Assembly: GCA_025360495.1 (NCBI GenBank)
Contig: JANYCC010000284.1
Coordinates: 1-38,863, forward strand
Source of the DNA: Verrucomicrobiota bacterium
GTDB lineage: Bacteria; Verrucomicrobiota; Verrucomicrobiia; Limisphaerales; UBA9464
Reading direction: 5' to 3'
DNA: 38,863 bases
Part shown: positions 32,067-38,863 of the stretch, in pieces
Numbering within the stretch: the stretch's first letter is position 1
Layout of the letters: each line of letters opens with the position of its first letter
The notes under the pieces: model-generated
What the model was told of the DNA's origin: nothing
What the model saw: only the letters and a program-made list of their open reading frames with translations
Database searches by the model: none
Translations under genes and position numbers: made by a program

Positions 32067-34561
32067 ACCCGCAACTCCCTGTTGCCGCCCGAGTGGTCAT
32101 CGTCGGCGGCGGCATCGCCGGCACCAGCGTCGCCCATCATCTGGTCGAGGCCGGTTGGCGCGATGTCCTGCTCCTCGAACAAAACCAGCTTTCGGCCGGC
32201 ACCACGTGGCATGCCGCCGGCATGGTCTCCTGCCTGCGCGTCTCGTCCGCCATGATGCGGATCAACCAGGAATCCACCCGGTTGTACACCAATCTCGGGC
32301 GGTTGACGGGGCATGATGTCGGATGGAACGCGGTGGGCAGCCTGATTCTCGCCCGCAATCGCGACCGGATGACCCAGTACCGGCGCACCGTGGCGATGGC
32401 CCGTTATCTCGGGGTGGAATGCGACGAGATCAGCCCGAAGGAATGCGGGGACCGCTTTCCGGGGTTGCGGATCGACGATCTCGAGGGCGGATTCTGGCTT
32501 CCCGGCGACGGTCGCTGCCTGCCGGCCGAGGTGCCGCGGGCATTGGCCAAGGCCGCCGTGGCGGGTGGCGCACGGGTGGTCGAAGGAGTCCGGGTGACCG
32601 CCTTGTCCCACCAGGATGGGCGGGTGACCGGGGTCGAGACTTCCGCGGGGAAAGTCATCGCTGAAGTGGTGGTCCTGTGCGGCGGGATGTGGTCGCGCCA
32701 ACTCGCAATGGCCGCGGGCGTCAGTGTCCCGTTGCATCCGGTCGAGCATCACTATGTGGTCGGCCGTCCGATGCCGGGATATCACGGGGGATTGCCCTGC
32801 ACCCGGGACATGGATGGTTCGATTTATTTCCGCGGCGAGGATGTGGAAGGCGGCGGGGCGGTGTTGCTCGGTGCATTTCAACGGACCACGAAAGTCTGGG
32901 ACGTGCCCCGGGTGCCGGACGATTTCGCCTTCCAGTTGCTCGGCGACGACTGGGAGAAATTCGCCGACCCCTTGGCGGAGGGATGTCACCGGATTCCAGG
33001 ACTGCGCGCGGCGGGCTTCGCGAAATTTGTCAACGGCCCGGAAAGTTTCACCCCGGACAACCAATGGCTCATGGGCGAGACCCCGGAAATGGACGGGCTG
33101 TTCGTGCTGGCCGGGTTCAACTCGGGCGGCATTGCCAGCGCCGGCGGGGCAGGGCGGGCCCTGGCCGAGTGGATCATCGGGGGCACCATGCCCTTCGACC
33201 TCGGGAGCGTGGATATCCGGCGTTTTGGTCCTTGGGCGAATGGGACTGCTTTCCTGCGGGATCGGGTGACGGAGGCCTTGGGCCTGCATTACCAGATGGC
33301 GTGGCCGAACCGCGAATACACGACCGGCCGCAACCTTCGACGGAGCGGACTGCACGACGTGTTGAAAGCGGCGGGCGCCTGTTTTGGGGTGAAGGCGGGT
33401 TGGGAACGTCCGAATTGGTTCGCCAACCCCGCGCCGGGTTGCGCCGCCACTCCCGACGTGGAATACGCCTTCGGCCGGCAGAACTGGTTCGCGAATCACG
33501 CAGCGGAACACCGGGCCTGCCGGGAACGGGTCGCGCTCTTCGACCAATCCGCGTTCGGCAAACTCGCCTTGTCCGGTCCGGATGCGTCCCGGTTCCTCCA
33601 GCGGGTCTGCGCGAACGACGTCGACGTGGCACCCTGTCGGACGGTGTACACGCCGATGCTGAACCAGAACGGCGGCTATGAGGCGGACGTGACGTTGATC
33701 CGGATGGGCACCGACGAATTTGTCCTGGTCACCGGCAGTTCGCAGACGGTGCGGGACGCCCATTGGCTGCGTCGGGAACGGTTGCCGGGCGAGGCGGTGG
33801 AATGCCGCGACATCACCGAGAGCCGGGGCGTGATCGGGGTCATGGGTCCGCGCTCCCGCGAATTGCTCGCCCGTGTGGCGATGGATCCCGTGACGGGTGC
33901 ACCGGCCGCATTGGACAATTCCGGCTTCCCGTTCGGCGCCGCCCACCGGTGGGTCATCGCCGACCGGCCGGTCTGGGCGGTGCGGATCACCTATGTCGGC
34001 GAACTTGGGTGGGAAATCCATGCGACCATGACCGATCTCCCGGCCCTGCATGCGGCATTATGGGCGGCCGGCGCGGACTTCGGGGTCGCGAACGCCGGGC
34101 ATTACACCATCAATTCGCTGCGGTTGGAGAAGGGATACCGGTCGTTCGGCGCCGAATTGTCCTCCGATGAAACCCCGTTTGAAGCCGGGCTCAGTTTCAC
34201 GCTGGCTTGGGACAAACCGGGCGGGTTCACCGGTCGGACGGCTTTGATGGAAAAACGGACCCGGCCCTGCGCCAAGCGTCTCGGGCTTTTTGTGCTGATC
34301 GATCCCGAACCGGTCCTTTGGGGTGGGGAACCGATCCTGCGCAACGGACAACCCGCGGGATACACCACCAGCGGGTCTTACGGCCATACGCTGGGCGCGG
34401 CGGTGGGCCTGGGATACGTCCGCTCGACGGATGGTTCACCGGTGACCCCGGAATATGTGTTGGGCGGCTCCTATGAAATCCTGGTCAACGGCATCCCGAA
34501 GGCCGCGCAGGTCCACCTGAAGGCGCCGTTGGATCCGGGTCGGTGCCGGATTCTCGGGTGA
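32063..34561 (+). CDS. FAD-dependent oxidoreductase with GcvT-like C-terminus (DMGDH/sarcosine dehydrogenase-like)
   Basis: VVIVGGGIAGTSVAHHLVEAGWRDVLLLEQNQLSAGTTWHAAGM...HHYVVGRP...PMLNQNGGYEADVTLIRMG..GVIGVMGPRSRELLARV..YVGELGWEIH..NSLRLEKGYRSFGAELSSDETPFEAGL. Confidence 0.9.
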   Translation: MNPQLPVAARVVIVGGGIAGTSVAHHLVEAGWRDVLLLEQNQLSAGTTWHAAGMVSCLRVSSAMMRINQESTRLYTNLGRLTGHDVGWNAVGSLILARNRDRMTQYRRTVAMARYLGVECDEISPKECGDRFPGLRIDDLEGGFWLPGDGRCLPAEVPRALAKAAVAGGARVVEGVRVTALSHQDGRVTGVETSAGKVIAEVVVLCGGMWSRQLAMAAGVSVPLHPVEHHYVVGRPMPGYHGGLPCTRDMDGSIYFRGEDVEGGGAVLLGAFQRTTKVWDVPRVPDDFAFQLLGDDWEKFADPLAEGCHRIPGLRAAGFAKFVNGPESFTPDNQWLMGETPEMDGLFVLAGFNSGGIASAGGAGRALAEWIIGGTMPFDLGSVDIRRFGPWANGTAFLRDRVTEALGLHYQMAWPNREYTTGRNLRRSGLHDVLKAAGACFGVKAGWERPNWFANPAPGCAATPDVEYAFGRQNWFANHAAEHRACRERVALFDQSAFGKLALSGPDASRFLQRVCANDVDVAPCRTVYTPMLNQNGGYEADVTLIRMGTDEFVLVTGSSQTVRDAHWLRRERLPGEAVECRDITESRGVIGVMGPRSRELLARVAMDPVTGAPAALDNSGFPFGAAHRWVIADRPVWAVRITYVGELGWEIHATMTDLPALHAALWAAGADFGVANAGHYTINSLRLEKGYRSFGAELSSDETPFEAGLSFTLAWDKPGGFTGRTALMEKRTRPCAKRLGLFVLIDPEPVLWGGEPILRNGQPAGYTTSGSYGHTLGAAVGLGYVRSTDGSPVTPEYVLGGSYEILVNGIPKAAQVHLKAPLDPGRCRILG

Positions 34562-34622
34562 TCAGAAGTCAGCGATTCCCGGGCGAGGCTCCACCCCAAT
34601 CGGGCCCACGACCCTCCCGTCA

Positions 34623-34647
34623 GCTCGGGTGGAACCTCGCCCTACCC
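34623..34647. repeat. Family 2 dispersed repeat copy (GCTCGGGTGGAACCTCGCCCTACCC)
   Basis: Matches copies at 38406-38430, 38463-38487 (inverted) and 38531-38555; degenerate inverted relatives at 34580-34597 and 34681-34702. Confidence 0.85.
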
Positions 34648-34719
34648 AAGGCGCCGGGTCGGGCGGCATCCGAAAGGGCGTGGCGAGGCTCCCCCCCGAG
34701 CCGTGTTGGGAAGTGAGCG

Positions 34720-34749
34720 GGACCGCAGGACCAGTCAGTCCTGCGGTCC
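34720..34749. terminator. Perfect 11-bp hairpin between convergent genes (possible bidirectional terminator)
   Basis: GGACCGCAGGA-ccagtcag-TCCTGCGGTCC; no strong U-tract. Confidence 0.45.
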
Positions 34750-34806
34750 TCGTTTGAACTGCCTTCGCAAGAACAGAATTCCGATCCGGCCAATATTGCC
34801 AGCGCC

Positions 34807-37800
34807 CTATTGCCGGAGCCGATAGAATTGGGTGTCGGTGCCCGACGGGGTCACCGAGAACGGACTCGCGGCATTCTGGACATCCTGCCAGTTCGCGCCG
34901 ACGACCGTGGAGGCGGATTGGAGCGTGCCGGTCCCGGGCCAGGATACGACCACCTTGCCCGCCTGCAACGCAACGCTGAGCGGTCCGGGGACGGTGGGTC
35001 CGACGACCGAGGGCACCGAATAGATCCCCCAATTATCAATCGCCCAATACCAACTGGAGGTGCCGGCCTGGATGAAGCGGAATTTGACATTGGATTTGTT
35101 GTCGGCCTGCGCGACACGATATAATTCAACCCGCTTGGATTCGGTGCCATCGTCATTCACCCGGGCCTCGATATAGGGCGCGAGCGCGGGGGTGATGGGG
35201 GCTTTCAGGAAGAAGCCGAAGGTGCCCCCGACCAGGACATTGTTGCTGTCCGTGTAACGGGCAACATCGGAGTAGCTGGTGTTCAGGGTGGTGGCCACGT
35301 CGATGTTCCCCAGCCCGTCACGGATGATATCCGGGACACCCTGGCTGTCGGTCCCGTCCTGGAGAAAATAGAACACCGGGCCATAAGTGGTCCCGCCATC
35401 CGTGCTGACCTCCAGGCCGACAATGTCGTCCTGATTCTTCTCATACGCACTGTCGAAGGCGACCACGATGCCGGTCTTGCCCGTCAGGTCATAGGATTTG
35501 GTGGTCACATATTGGATCTGGCCCGGAGGGCCGTTTTGGCGGGAGTCCGATTCCGCGCGCATATAGTGATTCACCAACAGCGGATTGGTGTCCTCGGCGA
35601 AGGTGACGCCGTTCAGGACCTGGGGCGTGAAGGCACTGACCCCGGTGTCTTTGCCGATGTTGAAGGATTTGTCCACCACGACCCAGCCGAGGTAGAAGTC
35701 GGAGTTCAGGTCGGTCGGATCCAGGGTGTCATCCTGGACCCCGGTGTGGTTCTCGGCCACCCAACCATCCGGCACGGCGGGGGCGGTGCCCAGATCCTGG
35801 GACGTGGGGGTGGATTCGAAGTCCTCGAAGAACAACGGGGCGGGGAGGACATAATTGCGCAGGAGATTGAAGCTCCAATTCTTGGTCAGCAGCACCTGGC
35901 TTCCCCCGGTCAGCCCGAAGGAGACTTTGCCGCCGTGAACGGACCGCGGGAGTTGCAGGCCGGTGGGGGTGAAGGCAAGGGTGGTCAGACCATTCAAAGA
36001 GGTCTTGGTGGCGGCCACGGTTGACCCATCAATGCTCAACGACGCGGTCGCGGGATCAATGGTGCTGGCCGAACCGTCGCTCAGGACCACATTGACACCG
36101 GGGAATCCGACATCGGGACCGGTGAACGGGGACACGAAACTGGTGGGACCCGCGTATTTGACAAAGGGCGCAAACGCGGCTTTCCGTTTCCAATAGGCTT
36201 TGACCGCGGTCGGATTGACGGGGTCATTCACCAGGACCTTGGAACCATCCTTGTTGACGGTGTAGAATTCCAACTCCGCGTTGCCACCGCCATTGTCGGC
36301 CATCGCGCCCTGACGGAAGAAGACGAGGCGGATCGGATAAATCCCCGCGTTTTGGACCGCCACGCCGAACTGGGTCTCCTTGGGGATCGACCGGAAATCA
36401 TAGATGCCGAGGGTCGTGCCGAGGGCATCATAGGGATTGGAGGAGGCGGTCACCCGGAAGCCGTCCGCGCAGTTGACCCCGAAGCTGTAGAAGCCGGCCT
36501 TCAAATCCAGGTACGTGATGATTTCCCCGGCCATATTGTCGCCGGCGTCCGCTGGCAGACCGGGAAACGCAGTATCCGACGGGAAGGATCCCAAGTCCGC
36601 CCCGCCCACCGAGAAGTTGATGACGCCGCTGAGGGTGAAGCTGCCATCGGGTTGGGTGCCGGAAAGGGCGATGCTGGGATACGGGTTGCCGGTGCCGGGA
36701 TTGATGAGCAACCCGGCCAGTTGCGCCTCCGCGTGGGCGACATTGGCACCCAGGACTCCGAAGGCGGCGGAATCGATTTGGCTGAGGCGATAGAGGAACC
36801 CCGATTGCGTGGTGTCCACATCGGTGGCAGTGAGTGCCGCATCCGCCGGCATGGCCGAATACGAGGGCTCGACATAGGAGAGGCTGGTCGATTCGGCGTG
36901 TGGAGGGGTGGCATCGTCATTGAAACTGATGTCCAGGGTGTTGTTGACCCCGGCCGGGACCAGTGCGGGGGAGGTATAGCTCACGGTGGTGACGGGCCCC
37001 GCCTTGCTGGTCGCAACCGCGATGTCGGCACCGTTGAGTTTCAGGTGGAGGGAAGCCGCCGCGAGGGCCGAGACATCATCCTTGATCGTGAGGGTGAACC
37101 CGGTCGGATTATGTGCCAGGCTCGCGATATAGGGAGGCCCGATGGTGGCCTTGGAATAGGCGGCGAGGGCCCCGGGGGTGGAAAGGTCGTTGATCAGGAC
37201 GGAGGTGACGGTGGTGTCCGCGTTGGTGACGACGCTGAACCAGGAGAGGCTGGCGCCGCCCCCCACCTGCCAGTAGACGAGACGGAACGGGTAGATCCCG
37301 GCCTGCGACACCGAGACATCGAAGGTGGTGTCCCCCGCCCCCCGTGTGCTGTTGAACTGGCCGACGGTGATCGCGGTGAAACGATCCTTCGGATTCAGGT
37401 TCGCGGCGGCGACACTGAACCCGTCATCGCTATTCACCCCCAGGGTATAAGTGCCCGCCGTCGGGAATTGTATATAGGTCAGGACTTCCTCCGAAAAATT
37501 GACGGCCGCAGGGTCGGTGATTCCCGGAAACAGGTCCGCCGGGGCGAAGGTATCCACCGTGGCGCCCTGGGTGATGTTCCAATTCACCACGGTCGCCACA
37601 TTGAAGTAACCGTTGGCGTCGGCACCGGTGAGGTCGGCGGTGTTGGCTCCATGCAACCCGGCGAGTTGATCCTCCGTCCAGGCGAGATTGCCCGCCGGGG
37701 TTGACGTCGTCTGATACGGTCGGGCGAGGAAACCCGGTTTGGAGGTGTCAACCGTGCCGGCGGGCATGGCGAAACCCGACGGGATGGCGGTTGCCGCGGC

Positions 37801-37866
37801 CTGGATGCTGGCAAAAAATGCCGCCTGTACGGCGAGGGCGAGCGGCATGAGGTGTTTCATTTTCAT
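34807..37866 (-). CDS. Large exported protein, paralogous to 26456-29506, with duplicated N-terminal PA14-like module
   Basis: MKMKHLMPLALAVQAAFFASIQAAATA signal; two copies of the module (GTYTLGVNSDDGFSVAA...AGIYPFRLVYWQVGGGASLSW and GFYSFGVNCADGFRVTA...AGIYPIRLVFFRQGAMADNGGGNAELEF). Confidence 0.87.
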   Translation of the reverse strand: MKMKHLMPLALAVQAAFFASIQAAATAIPSGFAMPAGTVDTSKPGFLARPYQTTSTPAGNLAWTEDQLAGLHGANTADLTGADANGYFNVATVVNWNITQGATVDTFAPADLFPGITDPAAVNFSEEVLTYIQFPTAGTYTLGVNSDDGFSVAAANLNPKDRFTAITVGQFNSTRGAGDTTFDVSVSQAGIYPFRLVYWQVGGGASLSWFSVVTNADTTVTSVLINDLSTPGALAAYSKATIGPPYIASLAHNPTGFTLTIKDDVSALAAASLHLKLNGADIAVATSKAGPVTTVSYTSPALVPAGVNNTLDISFNDDATPPHAESTSLSYVEPSYSAMPADAALTATDVDTTQSGFLYRLSQIDSAAFGVLGANVAHAEAQLAGLLINPGTGNPYPSIALSGTQPDGSFTLSGVINFSVGGADLGSFPSDTAFPGLPADAGDNMAGEIITYLDLKAGFYSFGVNCADGFRVTASSNPYDALGTTLGIYDFRSIPKETQFGVAVQNAGIYPIRLVFFRQGAMADNGGGNAELEFYTVNKDGSKVLVNDPVNPTAVKAYWKRKAAFAPFVKYAGPTSFVSPFTGPDVGFPGVNVVLSDGSASTIDPATASLSIDGSTVAATKTSLNGLTTLAFTPTGLQLPRSVHGGKVSFGLTGGSQVLLTKNWSFNLLRNYVLPAPLFFEDFESTPTSQDLGTAPAVPDGWVAENHTGVQDDTLDPTDLNSDFYLGWVVVDKSFNIGKDTGVSAFTPQVLNGVTFAEDTNPLLVNHYMRAESDSRQNGPPGQIQYVTTKSYDLTGKTGIVVAFDSAYEKNQDDIVGLEVSTDGGTTYGPVFYFLQDGTDSQGVPDIIRDGLGNIDVATTLNTSYSDVARYTDSNNVLVGGTFGFFLKAPITPALAPYIEARVNDDGTESKRVELYRVAQADNKSNVKFRFIQAGTSSWYWAIDNWGIYSVPSVVGPTVPGPLSVALQAGKVVVSWPGTGTLQSASTVVGANWQDVQNAASPFSVTPSGTDTQFYRLRQ

Positions 37867-38405
37867 GTGGTTTGCATTTTTGGAGGCCAAGACCGCCGAA
37901 GATCTCCCAACCTTGTCGGCCTTGGGTGTTTGATTTATGTGTCAAAAGGGAGGCTCGGATGGGATCGATGGGGCCGGAAGGTGTGCACACTCCGCGGATC
38001 TCAGGATCGCGAGACGAACCAAGGTTGCTGGGAACCGGTCCGGGCCGCCGATCAATGGGACCGGGAAATGGACCCGACCTGGGATCCCCGGGACGAACTC
38101 ACGGACACAATTTCCGGCCAGGCCCAACGAAAGGAAGCCCCCCGGATGAGGACCGCTGAAGTTCTCAACCCGAAGGCGAGATCCGCGCCGCCTGCTTCAC
38201 CGAAGTCTTGGAGGAGTTGAATGCAATTGGTTTGGAGGCTCTGCGGTAAAAGTGGGGAGATTGGGTTCCCCACGGTGGTATCAGCATTAGGGCTCTTGGC
38301 TTTGCCTATAAAAGGCAGTTCCACATCGGTTCTGTCAAGTCCGGAATGGGAAGCCGCATCGGGGCGGGCGCATCGGGGCACTCCTTCCAAGAATGTCACC
38401 AGGGC

Positions 38406-38555
38406 GGCTCGGGTGGAACCTCGCCCCACCGCTTCGAAGTTCCCACCGGCCAGGTCTGTTTTGGTAGGGCGAGGTTCCACCCGAGCCATCCTGGGAGGGC
38501 AGCGGGTCCAGGTTGAAGGGCAGGGGCTGCGGCTCGGGTGGAACCTCGCCCCACC
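38406..38555. repeat. Cluster of three family 2 repeats in +/-/+ orientation upstream of aroC
   Basis: ggctcgggtggaacctcgccccacc (38406), ggtagggcgaggttccacccgagcc (38463), ggctcgggtggaacctcgccccacc (38531). Confidence 0.9.
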
Positions 38556-38712
38556 GGGGACTCCGGCTCCTCCACCCGGGCCACCGGGCATGAGGCCCAC
38601 GATCTTTGCAACCCCCTGACCGGGCCAGTGGCAAGCGGTGCTGTGAGATCTGAGGATGCGATTTGCACTCCGCGCTTTTTTGGCGCGGTCGGTTGACCCA
38701 TGCTCCACGCCG

Positions 38713-38863
38713 ATGGGCAACACTTTCGGTCACCTGTTCCGCATCACCACCTGGGGCGAATCCCACGGCGGGGGCGTCGGCGTCGTCATCGATGGTTGCC
38801 CGCCGCGCCTGGAACTTTCCGAGGCCGATGTGCAGCCCGACCTCGATCGGCGCCGCCCGGGCC
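38713..38863 (+). CDS. aroC: Chorismate synthase N-terminus (partial, runs off right edge)
   Basis: [50 protein letters not shown], the canonical AroC start; no stop in the window. Confidence 0.95.
   Translation, partial: MGNTFGHLFRITTWGESHGGGVGVVIDGCPPRLELSEADVQPDLDRRRPG

Noticed and set aside
31829-34051. 740-aa minus-strand ORF
   Set aside because: Antisense to the clear LuxR and FAD/GcvT genes; composition typical of GC-shadow ORFs.
36352-37704. 450-aa plus-strand ORF
   Set aside because: Shadow of the exported PA14-like protein; Gly/Arg/Glu-rich low-information translation.
38052-38723. ORFs in the 37.9-38.7 kb intergenic region, including a possible remnant (...EIRAACFTEVLEELNAIGLEALR-stop)
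   Set aside because: Overlap repeat units, conflicting frames, and no recognisable family; the remnant is too short to call a pseudogene.

Overview
High-GC bacterial chromosomal segment. Gene content and repeat style suggest Verrucomicrobiota, but that is inference. Genes are dense and almost all on the minus strand from about 6 to 31 kb. I recognise: a partial isochorismatase-like/CHB_HEX/NPCBM protein at the left edge; a TRIC-like channel; a GNAT enzyme; tRNA-Tyr and tRNA-Val; and a secreted alpha/beta hydrolase. A long minus-strand block (about 21.58 -> 5.98 kb) has mostly overlapping or abutting genes: PbfA-like PLP lyase, GSA-aminotransferase-like enzyme, tandem ModA-like binding protein, ModB- and ModC-like ABC subunits, a variant ThiF/MoeB, an unknown exported protein, FtsX- and LolD-like subunits, two exported PQQ-type beta-propeller proteins, and a phosphonoacetate hydrolase (PhnA-like). 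Further along are a Gfo/Idh/MocA oxidoreductase, a nucleotidyltransferase pair, PhnW coupled to a PLC/GDPD-like protein, a prepilin-like protein, a LuxR regulator coupled to a DMGDH/sarcosine-dehydrogenase-like FAD+GcvT enzyme, two large paralogous exported proteins, and the start of aroC. The most interesting signal is a phosphonate-catabolism set (PhnW, PbfA-like, PhnA-like). Two of these genes bracket an operon-like block that also encodes a ModABC-like transporter, a variant E1-like enzyme, a LolD/FtsX pair and exported propellers. The window is also rich in distinct intergenic repeat families, one of which appears to have entered a coding sequence in frame. All calls come from reading the sequence and the ORF track; no database search was possible.
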